From JARIHC01 sp035546975 (GTDB lineage Bacteria > Patescibacteriota > Saccharimonadia > Saccharimonadales > UBA4665): a DNA stretch of 25,454 nt. The stretch covers positions 1-25,454 of the forward strand of contig DASZVS010000012.1 of NCBI GenBank assembly GCA_035546975.1, given 5' to 3'. The notes below the pieces were generated by a model. It saw only the letters and a list, made by a program, of their open reading frames with translations, was not told where the DNA came from and ran no database searches. Both the position numbers and the translations under genes were made by a program. How positions within the stretch are numbered: position 1 is the first letter of the stretch; the number at the start of each line of letters is the position of its first letter. Of the stretch, positions 6,791 through 14,582 are shown piece by piece.

Positions 6791-7600
6791 ATGGCAAAAG
6801 GACGGATAAGTTGTAGAGCGCGTGATAGGTTGCGGCAACGGGATGCGCAGCCGCGAAGCTTCGTGCCGACCATCGGCGTTGAACAGCTGGTGCTTTTTAC
6901 TGATAGCCAAGCCAGGGATTATCGCAGCAGCGTGCACGACCATTTGGGTAAAAATTTAGGGTCAGGCTTCCGGCGTCATTATAAAGTTCTTAAATCGGAA
7001 CAAATGAGATTACCCGTTATCCGCCCGGAGGTATTAGCCGACCAAGTTCGCAATTCGCACAACAAATTGCGCGTGGAGCAGGCCCGGCAAATTGCATACT
7101 TGTTGAAAAGTAGGTTGGAAGAAATGCTTGAGGAGGCCGGGGAAGTGCCCCTGCACATCGGGCAAGTTTCACCGTACAAAGAGGGCCATCCGCATAAACC
7201 ATACCGCCAAGTGCCGATGATCGGCGCATATCCGCTTGGTTGGCGGGGCGCAAAATCGAGGATTGCAACTAACGATGCGAAAGGCCGCCCCTCCGCATCG
7301 GCAATCGTACAACGAGTGGGCACCCTGTGCGCAGAAGTAATCGCCGGGGAACACGAAGACATAGACCCTCGCCCTCTTATTGCAGATCCACGTATACCAA
7401 TCATCGAGGTAAAACATTCCAAGGAAGTGCCAAGAGATGAATTGGCGGTCATTAACGACGCGGTTGCCACTGCCGTTCCTGAGGGAGCGCGGCTAAGCCA
7501 TCCAATACTGACGCTTAAAACGGGGGCCGGCCGAAACGACGTTGAAATCATTACGCTCAATGGCTTTGGTGCCGGCCTGCCGTTCGAACAGGCTGCATAA
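6791..7600 (+). CDS. Orphan protein of unknown function (269 aa)
   Basis: Not recognised. The sequence is soluble, with no membrane segment or signal peptide. It has a basic N-terminus (residues 1-20), a central helical stretch ('QARQIAYLLKSRLEEMLEEAG'), a Pro/His-rich patch ('YKEGHPHKPYRQVPMIGAYPLG'), and a C-terminal half with 'DPRIPIIEVKHSKEVPRDE' and 'GAGRNDVEIITLNG'. No known catalytic motif could be assigned. The start is ATG 6791, with an AGGAGAG at 6770-6776 that is rather far upstream (14 bases). The frame stays open back to TTG 6701, which lies 9 bases after a TATTTA box (6686-6691, TTGTAT 17 bases upstream), so a longer leaderless version of 299 residues is possible. It ends in an inverted repeat that spans the stop codon. 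Confidence 0.7.
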   Translation: MAKGRISCRARDRLRQRDAQPRSFVPTIGVEQLVLFTDSQARDYRSSVHDHLGKNLGSGFRRHYKVLKSEQMRLPVIRPEVLADQVRNSHNKLRVEQARQIAYLLKSRLEEMLEEAGEVPLHIGQVSPYKEGHPHKPYRQVPMIGAYPLGWRGAKSRIATNDAKGRPSASAIVQRVGTLCAEVIAGEHEDIDPRPLIADPRIPIIEVKHSKEVPRDELAVINDAVATAVPEGARLSHPILTLKTGAGRNDVEIITLNGFGAGLPFEQAA

Positions 7601-7631
7601 GCATGTTATCGGGCCGCTGGCACTGTTCGAA
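7583..7631 (+). repeat. Inverted repeat across the stop of the orphan gene
   Basis: TTCGAACAG (7583-7591) and CTGTTCGAA (7623-7631) are perfect 9-base reverse complements separated by 31 bases that include the stop codon at 7598-7600. A moderately T-rich stretch follows (7639-7653). It could be a transcript-end structure, but it lacks a proper T-run. Confidence 0.5.
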
Positions 7632-7657
7632 GACTGGATTTTCTCTTGATTTATCTG

Positions 7658-7694
7658 TATAATTGAACGTCACACTTGCCGGGTAACAAGGGAG
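7658..7694 (+). promoter_or_regulatory. -10 box and ribosome binding site of uvrA
   Basis: Perfect TATAAT at 7658-7663 with TGGATT as a weak -35 (7635-7640, 17-base spacer). The predicted start near 7670 gives a leader of about 29 bases containing AAGGGAG at 7688-7694, four bases before ATG 7699. Unlike many neighbours this gene has a normal leader and Shine-Dalgarno. I saw no clear SOS box. Confidence 0.6.
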
Positions 7695-7698
7695 AAAT

Positions 7699-10509
7699 AT
7701 GGCCGACGAAATTGTAGTCAAGGGAGCACGCGAGCATAATTTACAAAACATAGACGTGAATATTCCGCGTAACAAGCTCGTAGTAATTACGGGTCTTAGT
7801 GGTTCTGGCAAATCGAGCCTAGCTTTCGACACGATTTATGCCGAGGGACAGCGCCGTTACGTGGAGTCGCTGAGTTCGTACGCCCGGCAGTTTCTCGGCT
7901 TGATGGAAAAACCCGATGTTGACCAGATTGACGGGTTGAGCCCGGCTATCTCAATCGATCAGAAATCAACTTCGCGCAATCCGCGTTCCACGGTAGCAAC
8001 CGTGACGGAAATTTATGATTATTTGCGTTTGTTGTTTGCCCGTATCGGCGTTCCGCATTGCCCGATCGACGGCAAACCAGTGGTACGCCGAACCTCAACC
8101 GGAATCGTCGACCAAATAGTAGCTACAACGGCCGGCAAACGCGTAATGGTATTAGCCCCGGTAGTCATAGACAAAAAGGGTGCTTTTGAGCATATACCGG
8201 AGCAATATCAGCGCGCCGGTTTCGCCCGGGTCCGCGTGGACGGCGTAGTTTATGCGCTCGATGAATTTCCGCAGCTCGAGAAAGCCTACCGGCACCGGAT
8301 AGAGGTCGTCGTCGATCGTCTGGTTAATAACGAAGATAGCCGCAGCCGCCTCGTACAGTCTGTGGAGCAGGCTCTCGACGTAGCCGAAGGCAGGGTTGTG
8401 GTTCTCGATGCCGACAGCGACGAAACATGGACGTACAGCCTTATGTATGCTTGCCCGCAACACCCGGAAATTACCATTCCGGAACTTGAGCCGCGAACAT
8501 TCAGCTTCAATAGCCCACACGGCGCCTGCCCGGTTTGTACGGGCCTGGGTTCGCGGCTAGAAGTTGACCCTGAATTGGTCATCCCAAATGGTAAGTTGAC
8601 TATCGCCGAAGGCGCTATCCGGCCGTATAACCGCATCAATGTCGATAATTGGTATATGAAAAAGCTGCAAGCCGTGGCTGACCGCTATGGTTTTTCACTG
8701 CATGTACCTACGAGCGAACTGACGAAGGAACAGCTCGATATGATCATGTATGGCACAGGCAAAGAGACCTTCAAAGTTTCCTTGGGTATGGGCCGTTCGT
8801 TCCAAACGACGTATGAAGGCGTCGTACCGAACTTGGAACGCCGGCACAAAGAAACTGACAGCGATTTCATTCGCCGCGACATCGAACGCTTCATGCAGGA
8901 AAAACCCTGTCATGCCTGCAAAGGCCTGCGGTTGAAGCCGGAAGTACTGGCGATCACTGTCCAGAGCGAGTCCATCATGGATATTTGCACGCTTTCAATT
9001 GATGACGCCCTAACGTGGTTTAATGGGCTCAAGCTTGATGCCAAAGAAACAAAGATCGCCGAAATGATCCTTAAGGAAATCGGCGCGCGCCTGCAGTTCT
9101 TGCAAGATGTCGGCTTGAATTACCTGAACCTGTTGCGCAGCGCCAATACACTGAGCGGTGGCGAAGCCCAGCGTATCCGTCTGGCCACCCAAATCGGTTC
9201 GGGCTTAACCGGCGTACTGTATGTGCTCGACGAGCCGAGTATCGGTCTGCACCAACGGGATAACGACCGCCTGATCCGCACCTTGAAGCATCTACGCGAC
9301 CTCGGCAATACTGTTGTGGTTGTAGAGCATGACGAAGAAACTATCCGCACGGCGGACTACGTACTAGATATTGGGCCGGGCGCCGGCATTCATGGCGGCA
9401 AAGTCGTAGCTGCCGGCTCGCCGACTGCTATCGAAAAAGTGAAGGATAGCATGACGGCGCAGTATCTGGGCGGCACCAAGCAAATTGTGACTCCGAAAAA
9501 ACGCCGGCAAGGCAATGGCAAGTCGCTTGTCATAAAGGGCGCGCGTGAGAACAATTTGCAAAATGTAACCGCCGAAATTCCGTTGGGAGAGCTTGTTGTA
9601 GTAAGCGGCGTTAGCGGTTCCGGTAAATCCAGCTTAATAAACGATATTCTGGCCAAAGAATTACTGGCCCGCTTGCACCGTGCCAGCACTGTTCCCGGCA
9701 AACATGACGATATCGAAGGTATTAAGCAGCTGGACAAGGCCATCATCATAGACCAATCCCCAATCGGCCGGACGCCGCGCAGCAACCCGGCTACATACAC
9801 CGGGCTTTTTACGCCGATCCGCGAACTGTTCGCGGGAATGCCGGAGGCCAAGCTTCGCGGCTATGGGCCTGGACGTTTCAGTTTTAATGTGAAAGGCGGA
9901 CGCTGCGAAAACTGCGCCGGCGACGGTATTATCAAGATCGAAATGCACTTTTTGCCTGACGTATACGTACCCTGCGAGGTTTGCCATGGCAAACGCTACA
10001 ACCGCGAAGCCCTGGAAATCCATTACAAGGGCAAAACCATCAGCGACGTGCTCGAAATGACATGCGAACAAGCACTGGAATTCTTTGGTAACCAACCGGC
10101 CATTGCCCGTAAGCTCCAAACGTTGGTTGATGTTGGCCTTGGTTATATCAAGCTCGGCCAATCAGCTACGACCTTGAGCGGCGGCGAAGCCCAGCGCATT
10201 AAGCTGAGCGCCGAACTTAGCCGCCGCCCGACTGGCCGAACCCTCTACATTCTGGATGAGCCGACTACTGGCTTGCACATGGCGGATGTCGACAAGCTTT
10301 TGAATGTCCTGCACGCCCTAGTTGATGCCGGCAACAGCATGGTTGTTATCGAGCATAACCTGGATGTGATTAAAAATGCTGACTGGATTATCGATATGGG
10401 GCCGGAAGGCGGTGATGCCGGGGGCCAGATAATTGCCGAGGGTACTCCCGAGCATGTTGCCAAAGTAGCGAAGAGTTATACTGGCCAATTCTTGTCTAAG
10501 ATGTTATAA
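7699..10509 (+). CDS. uvrA: Excinuclease ABC subunit A
   Basis: A 936-residue DNA damage sensor ATPase that loads UvrB; full length for the family (about 940). Two ABC ATPase modules are present: Walker A 'GLSGSGKSS' near residue 32 and 'GVSGSGKSS' near 636; signature 'LSGGEAQRI' twice; Walker B 'LDEPSIGLHQRD' and 'LDEPTTGLHMAD'. Zinc motifs: in the first, the N-terminal pair is 'ACPQH' (Cys-x2-His instead of Cys-x2-Cys) followed by 'GACPVCTGLG', a known variation among bacteria. The last is 'CENCAGDG...CEVCHGKRYN' and is intact. uvrC is in the same window at 17971, but uvrB is not. The stop codon lies inside the -10 box of the next gene. Confidence 0.98.
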   Translation: MADEIVVKGAREHNLQNIDVNIPRNKLVVITGLSGSGKSSLAFDTIYAEGQRRYVESLSSYARQFLGLMEKPDVDQIDGLSPAISIDQKSTSRNPRSTVATVTEIYDYLRLLFARIGVPHCPIDGKPVVRRTSTGIVDQIVATTAGKRVMVLAPVVIDKKGAFEHIPEQYQRAGFARVRVDGVVYALDEFPQLEKAYRHRIEVVVDRLVNNEDSRSRLVQSVEQALDVAEGRVVVLDADSDETWTYSLMYACPQHPEITIPELEPRTFSFNSPHGACPVCTGLGSRLEVDPELVIPNGKLTIAEGAIRPYNRINVDNWYMKKLQAVADRYGFSLHVPTSELTKEQLDMIMYGTGKETFKVSLGMGRSFQTTYEGVVPNLERRHKETDSDFIRRDIERFMQEKPCHACKGLRLKPEVLAITVQSESIMDICTLSIDDALTWFNGLKLDAKETKIAEMILKEIGARLQFLQDVGLNYLNLLRSANTLSGGEAQRIRLATQIGSGLTGVLYVLDEPSIGLHQRDNDRLIRTLKHLRDLGNTVVVVEHDEETIRTADYVLDIGPGAGIHGGKVVAAGSPTAIEKVKDSMTAQYLGGTKQIVTPKKRRQGNGKSLVIKGARENNLQNVTAEIPLGELVVVSGVSGSGKSSLINDILAKELLARLHRASTVPGKHDDIEGIKQLDKAIIIDQSPIGRTPRSNPATYTGLFTPIRELFAGMPEAKLRGYGPGRFSFNVKGGRCENCAGDGIIKIEMHFLPDVYVPCEVCHGKRYNREALEIHYKGKTISDVLEMTCEQALEFFGNQPAIARKLQTLVDVGLGYIKLGQSATTLSGGEAQRIKLSAELSRRPTGRTLYILDEPTTGLHMADVDKLLNVLHALVDAGNSMVVIEHNLDVIKNADWIIDMGPEGGDAGGQIIAEGTPEHVAKVAKSYTGQFLSKML

Positions 10510-10510
10510 T
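10505..10510 (+). promoter_or_regulatory. -10 box for leaderless downstream gene
   Basis: Perfect TATAAT, 7 bases before ATG 10518. Transcription would begin at or next to the A of the start codon, and no Shine-Dalgarno exists in the gap. The uvrA stop TAA (10507-10509) is embedded in the hexamer. A 4/6 match to the -35 consensus (TGGCCA, 10482-10487) sits 17 bases upstream. Confidence 0.6.
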
Positions 10511-10517
10511 ATATAAC

Positions 10518-11090
10518 ATGACAAAAGAATTATGGGAGCCATCCGATCTCGATAAGTTCCAGGCGCATGAAGCATATTTTAGATATGCTGTTGGCGTTAT
10601 TATGCTGAATGACCCGGGAAGTATGAGCGACTTGCACCAGAAAAACCTTGCGGACGCCGAACAGCAACAGGCTGTGCTGGTTCATGCAAAAACGTTGATA
10701 TGGGCCGGTCTGAGCGATGTAATCCGCTATGCAAATCCGCCCGAGCTTCGGAGTCCGTTCACTAATACGGAAAATAATTTTGCCGAGGCTTTCCCGCACA
10801 TGCGTGACACCGTGCGGGAAGTCGCCGAGGAGGAAAGCGACCGTCTGAGCGAGCTTAATAACACCTTACCAATTTTGCGGCCGTTGCCGCTCGCGCATGA
10901 GACGGTCTACAAATCAATTGCCCATGGCCGCAAAGAAAAAGTGTATGTTTTCCATGCGATGGATGTATTTCCTGTTAGCAGCAGCTTTAACGGTGACATA
11001 GAGAACCAGACTTTTAAGGGTGTACCACGGATTACGATGGCTCACCGCGACAGTGCGAGGCCGCCTCTGCGCCTTGCCGAAGAGACCTAG
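10518..11090 (+). CDS. Orphan protein of unknown function (190 aa)
   Basis: Not recognised. A soluble, acidic, helix-rich protein with no membrane segment. Visible stretches include 'HEAYFRYAVGVIMLNDPG', 'HAKTLIWAGLSDVIRYANPPE', the acidic helix 'VREVAEEESDRLSELN' and the C-terminal 'YVFHAMDVFPVSSSF'. No catalytic or binding motif could be assigned. It starts 8 bases after the uvrA stop, apparently on a leaderless transcript from its own promoter. It ends convergently with the DedA gene, sharing the palindrome CTAG as both stop codons. Confidence 0.72.
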   Translation: MTKELWEPSDLDKFQAHEAYFRYAVGVIMLNDPGSMSDLHQKNLADAEQQQAVLVHAKTLIWAGLSDVIRYANPPELRSPFTNTENNFAEAFPHMRDTVREVAEEESDRLSELNNTLPILRPLPLAHETVYKSIAHGRKEKVYVFHAMDVFPVSSSFNGDIENQTFKGVPRITMAHRDSARPPLRLAEET

Positions 11091-11695
11091 CTTTTTTTCT
11101 GACGCTTTCTTTCGATGATTGACTTTATGATGTGGTAAATTGTTGGTCCAAGCGTGATGATGACGACCGCCACGACCGCCAGTACAATGTAGTGGTCGAC
11201 GTTCGGTATCTTAGTGCCGAACCAGTATCCGATAAGTGTCACGATAGCGGCCCAAGCGACATCGCCGATGGCATCAAAAAATACATATTTCGGATAATCC
11301 ATGCGCGCAACACCGGCGACGGGCGGCACAAATGTGCGCACAACTGGCACAAAATGGGCGATGAGCATAGTGCGGCTACCAAAACGTTCGTAGAAATCCT
11401 CCGCCCGTTGGATATATTCCTGCCGGAAAATCAGCCCGTCGGGTTTGCGGAATAACCGGCGCCCATACCGTTTGCCGATGTGATACCCAACATTATCGCC
11501 AGCTATAGCCGCTGCCGCTACTACTAAGATAACGGTCGCCAAGGAGAGTTTGCCCTGGGCCGCGAACACGCCGGCAGTCAGGAGCAGCGTATCGCCGGGA
11601 AAGAAAAAGCCGACGAACATGCCCGATTCGGCAAAGATAATTGCCGCGATTAGTACGAGCCCGCCGGCTTGGATCAAATGTGAAACATCGAACAT
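11087..11695 (-). CDS. DedA family (VTT/SNARE-associated) membrane protein
   Basis: A 202-residue DedA-family protein of usual length. The family is tied to undecaprenyl-phosphate or phospholipid flipping and proton-dependent membrane homeostasis in the inner membrane. Diagnostic stretches are 'FAESGMFVGFFFPGDTLLL' (re-entrant loop with conserved Glu and Asp) and 'RAEDFYERFGSRTMLIAHFVPVVRTFVPPVAG' (conserved Arg and Pro). Several hydrophobic segments and a basic C-terminal tail ('IIERKRQKKS') follow. The start ATG 11695 follows AGGAAG. A TATTAT box on the minus strand (11750-11745) overlaps the -10 box of rplY, so the two genes probably fire divergently from a shared region. The exact substrate cannot be told from sequence. 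Confidence 0.93.
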   Translation of the reverse strand: MFDVSHLIQAGGLVLIAAIIFAESGMFVGFFFPGDTLLLTAGVFAAQGKLSLATVILVVAAAAIAGDNVGYHIGKRYGRRLFRKPDGLIFRQEYIQRAEDFYERFGSRTMLIAHFVPVVRTFVPPVAGVARMDYPKYVFFDAIGDVAWAAIVTLIGYWFGTKIPNVDHYIVLAVVAVVIITLGPTIYHIIKSIIERKRQKKS

Positions 11696-11743
11696 CTTCC
11701 TAAAGCTTAGCGGTTTAGGAGGAAGCCGTCCAGTTAGATCTGA

Positions 11744-11770
11744 TATAATAGGTTAAAGAATTAAGGAGAT
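11744..11770 (+). promoter_or_regulatory. -10 box and ribosome binding site of rplY
   Basis: Perfect TATAAT at 11744-11749, then AAGGAGAT (11763-11770) ahead of ATG 11782. The predicted leader is about 26 bases. On the other strand TATTAT (11750-11745) overlaps the same bases and may serve the divergent DedA gene. Confidence 0.6.
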
Positions 11771-11781
11771 ATTTTCGTTCC

Positions 11782-12564
11782 ATGCCTCAAGATTCAATTA
11801 ACCTGACCCTAGAACCACGCGAAGTAACCGGTAAGGCGGTTAAACATTTACGCCGCGAAGGCAAGATTCCTGCCGTCATTCATGACCATGGAAAACCCTC
11901 GGTTGTAGTAGAGGCTGATGCGCTCCAGCTTCTCCGGGTTTGGCGCCAGGCAGGCAAGCATCATCCAGTGCAGCTAAAAGCTGGCGACCAAACATACACG
12001 GCGCTTATCAAGACTGCTGAATTTGACCCTAAAAAGAATGTATTGACCCACGTAGTTTTCAACGCCGTAGACCGTAACCAAAAAGTTGAAGCAGAAATCC
12101 CGGTTCGGCCGCGGTATGAAGAGGGTAATGAATCAAGCCCTGCCGAGCGCAACAGTTTCATCGTCCTAACACAGCTGGAAACCGTACAGGTCAAAGCTGT
12201 TCCCGATAAACTTCCTGACTTTTTGGAATATGATGCAGAAAAACTCGTTGAAGTCGGAGACCATGTAACCGTGGCCGATCTGGTAATTCCAGATGGAGTC
12301 GAAGTAGAAACCGAACCGGAACACGCTGTTGCTACCGTTTATGAACCGAGCGCTATCGCTGCCGCTAATGAGGCTGCGGCTGGCGACGCCGAGGCCGAAG
12401 ACGCCGAAAACGTTGAGTCTGAAGAAAGCGGCGAAGCCGAAGGTGAAGAGGCGGGCGGGGAAGATGAACTTCGCCCCGGCGGCAAAAAGGAATTTGAAGA
12501 CAAAGAGCAAGGCCACGGCCATAATCCTGAAAACGACAAAGACGCTGAAAAAAGCGCCAGCTAA
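11782..12564 (+). CDS. rplY: 50S ribosomal protein bL25, Ctc form with acidic tail
   Basis: A bL25/TL5/Ctc protein that binds 5S rRNA in the large subunit. The N-terminal L25 domain opens with 'EPREVTGKAVKHLRREGKIPAVIHDHGKPS' features (split here by function: strand, basic RNA-binding helix, loop). The C-terminal TL5 beta domain spans about residues 95-190 ('VEAEIPVRPRYEEGNE', 'VGDHVTVADLVIPDGVEVE'). At 260 residues it is longer than most Ctc proteins (about 200-220). The extra 60-odd residues form a Glu/Ala/Asp-rich tail with a Lys/His-containing end ('GHGHNPENDKDAEKSAS'). Acidic tails of this sort are common in Ctc but this one is long. It stops convergently with the ABC transporter, overlapping by 4 bases. 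Confidence 0.95.
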   Translation: MPQDSINLTLEPREVTGKAVKHLRREGKIPAVIHDHGKPSVVVEADALQLLRVWRQAGKHHPVQLKAGDQTYTALIKTAEFDPKKNVLTHVVFNAVDRNQKVEAEIPVRPRYEEGNESSPAERNSFIVLTQLETVQVKAVPDKLPDFLEYDAEKLVEVGDHVTVADLVIPDGVEVETEPEHAVATVYEPSAIAAANEAAAGDAEAEDAENVESEESGEAEGEEAGGEDELRPGGKKEFEDKEQGHGHNPENDKDAEKSAS

Positions 12565-14339
12565 TCTTCCATAAAACCGCCGCTCTGGTGGCTCCAGAGC
12601 TGGGCATATGTCCCCTTTTGTTGGAGCAATTCTTTATGGCTGCCCTGTTCGACGATCGCGCCATCCTCGAGTACGATTATCCTGTCCATTTTCTGAATGG
12701 TGCTGAGTCGGTGGGCAATAATTATAGCCGTGCGGCCTTCCATAAGTTTCCAAAGAGCATCTTGAATTAATACTTCGCTCTCAGAATCGAGAGCTGAAGT
12801 TGCTTCATCGAGCAATAAAATCGGTGCGTTTTTAAGCATTGCGCGGGCAATGGCTACGCGTTGGCGCTGCCCGCCGCTGAGTTTAACGCCGCGTTCTCCG
12901 ACAAGCGTGTCATAGCCGTCCGGCAAGCCCTGAATGAAATCGTGGGCGTGCGCCATCTTTGCCACGCCCTCTACAGCTTCCCTGGTTTCATCCAGGTCGC
13001 CGTAGCGAATATTTTCCAGCAGTGTACGGTGGAAAAGCAAGGGCTCCTGCGGAACATAAGAAATATGTTTCCGCAAATCATCTTGTCGGAGGTGCGCGAT
13101 ATTTTGACCGTCGACTAAAATTTCACCACTGTCTATATCCATGAAGCGAAGCAGTAGTTTAGTGACCGTTGTTTTGCCGCCGCCGCTCGGTCCGACAAGC
13201 CCGACTTTTTCCCCGGCTTTAATACTGAGGTTCAGTTTTTTGAAAAGCTTATCGTTATCATTATCGTGTTGGAATTCTACGTCCTTAAGATCAATGCGAC
13301 CGCGCGTAATTTTTACCTTTTCTGGCTTTTCGGGGTCCAAAACCTTCGGCGTCTGGCCTAAGATTTCAACCATATCTTTAGCATCGCCGAAGGAGCGGTT
13401 ATAGTTCCGCAGGCTGCTATTGCTGAATTGGAATAGCTGCTCGACCATACTTCCGCCATAGCTCAGGATTAAGAAAACGGTTCCGATATTGACATGGTAG
13501 AGCAGAACGCTGGCAACGGCGATGGCCAGCGACAAGGCGGAAATACCACGCGTTAAGATGCCCAGAGAATTTAACTGCATTTTGTGGACTTTTGCGAAGC
13601 CCATTAATTGATTGCGTGTATTTTCGGTTGCTTCATGAAACCGCTTCTCTTCGTAATTTTGCCGCGCAAAACTTTTGACAGCCAGGGCATTTATGATCGC
13701 ATCCGAAAGATAACCTGTTTGCCGGCTTTCTGCATTGGCGTATTTAGCGCTGGCACGCTGGACCGGCTTGGAGATTTTGAAAGCCAGGATCAAATAAGTA
13801 ATGCAAAATATGAGGAAAACCGCTACGAAGAGCGGCGACCGAGGCAATAAGATAAGCGTCGTAAAAATGATGCCAGCTATCATCGGATACACCTGGAAAA
13901 TCGTGGTGTCCGCAGTCCGAACGTACCCGGTCATGAGTTTGTTGGTTTGTGATACCAATGATCCTGAAAAATGGTTTGCGTGGAAATCGGAGCTTTCTGA
14001 TAGCAAATGATCGAAAACTTCCTCAGCCATATCTTGGCTGATACGGGATTCGAGCTGCCACACAAACCGGTCGACGGCCCGCCACGTGAGCATGCCAAAG
14101 AAAACCAGAAGGGCGTAAATTATCAGCTGCGGACCAAAACTCTCCCATATTTTACCTGAGGTATAGTCATGGGCTGCCAAACGGCTCAAAACCTCGGCGG
14201 CTATAAGCTGGGGCAGGTAACTGTTTATGAGAACTGTGATAGGTATGCCAACAAGCATACCGGCCAGTGCTCTTGGGTACTTTCGGGCGCGTTGCCAGTA
14301 GTACGATGCCACATGCATCGAAGCATTGTCTTTTGTCAT
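12561..14339 (-). CDS. ABC exporter, fused membrane and ATPase domains
   Basis: A 592-residue half-transporter of the MsbA/lipid-drug exporter type that works as a dimer in the inner membrane. The transmembrane domain covers about residues 1-330. The ATPase domain has Walker A 'GPSGGGKTT' near 380, signature 'LSGGQRQRVAIARAM' near 486, Walker B 'ILLLDEATSALD' near 505 and the H-loop 'IIIAHRLSTI' near 540, all intact. An extended family of exporters shares this layout, so the substrate (lipid, peptide or drug) cannot be named. AAAGGAGG lies 8 bases upstream of ATG 14339. It is monocistronic and convergent with rplY. Confidence 0.95.
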   Translation of the reverse strand: MTKDNASMHVASYYWQRARKYPRALAGMLVGIPITVLINSYLPQLIAAEVLSRLAAHDYTSGKIWESFGPQLIIYALLVFFGMLTWRAVDRFVWQLESRISQDMAEEVFDHLLSESSDFHANHFSGSLVSQTNKLMTGYVRTADTTIFQVYPMIAGIIFTTLILLPRSPLFVAVFLIFCITYLILAFKISKPVQRASAKYANAESRQTGYLSDAIINALAVKSFARQNYEEKRFHEATENTRNQLMGFAKVHKMQLNSLGILTRGISALSLAIAVASVLLYHVNIGTVFLILSYGGSMVEQLFQFSNSSLRNYNRSFGDAKDMVEILGQTPKVLDPEKPEKVKITRGRIDLKDVEFQHDNDNDKLFKKLNLSIKAGEKVGLVGPSGGGKTTVTKLLLRFMDIDSGEILVDGQNIAHLRQDDLRKHISYVPQEPLLFHRTLLENIRYGDLDETREAVEGVAKMAHAHDFIQGLPDGYDTLVGERGVKLSGGQRQRVAIARAMLKNAPILLLDEATSALDSESEVLIQDALWKLMEGRTAIIIAHRLSTIQKMDRIIVLEDGAIVEQGSHKELLQQKGTYAQLWSHQSGGFMED

Positions 14340-14414
14340 TGTACCGGCCTCCTTTTGAAGCCTTTAGATTTACTAGTATTGTTTAAGAAAGTTTTTGTCA
14401 GGTTCGAGGTTAGC

Positions 14415-14432
14415 ATGCTGCGAAGGCAGCAT
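14415..14432 (+). repeat. Short perfect hairpin in the ABC exporter upstream region
   Basis: ATGCTGC (14415-14421), loop gaag, GCAGCAT (14426-14432): a 7-base stem with a tetraloop. It lies between the divergent starts of the ABC exporter and the acidic membrane protein, and could be an operator or part of either leader. The rest of this 243-base gap holds the promoter at 14503-14532 and nothing else I could identify. Confidence 0.45.
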
Positions 14433-14502
14433 TACCGGGTTGCATTTTGGTCTTGTACATTTTGGCCGCCTCCGTATTACATCACCCGTAATTCAGGTGA
14501 AA

Positions 14503-14532
14503 TTGCTAAAATAACAGTAAACATCGTATAAT
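14503..14532 (+). promoter_or_regulatory. Promoter of the acidic two-span membrane protein
   Basis: TTGCTA (14503-14508, 4/6), 18-base spacer, perfect TATAAT (14527-14532). The predicted start is near 14539, giving a leader of about 44 bases. Confidence 0.6.
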
Positions 14533-14536
14533 AGAT

Positions 14537-14554
14537 TGTTTGCGATTGCAAACA
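14537..14554 (+). promoter_or_regulatory. Operator-like inverted repeat at the transcript start
   Basis: TGTTTGC (14537-14543), 4-base spacer, GCAAACA (14548-14554). A perfect 7+7 palindrome placed exactly over the predicted transcription start of the 14583 gene: the geometry of a repressor site. It could also be a 5'-end hairpin that stabilises the mRNA. Confidence 0.5.
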
Positions 14555-14582
14555 GTTTAGTCATACTAATGACATAAGCAGT

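Noticed and set aside
7699..10509. UvrA first zinc motif with His in place of Cys
   Set aside because: This variant occurs in ordinary UvrA proteins of several phyla, so it is not unusual by itself.
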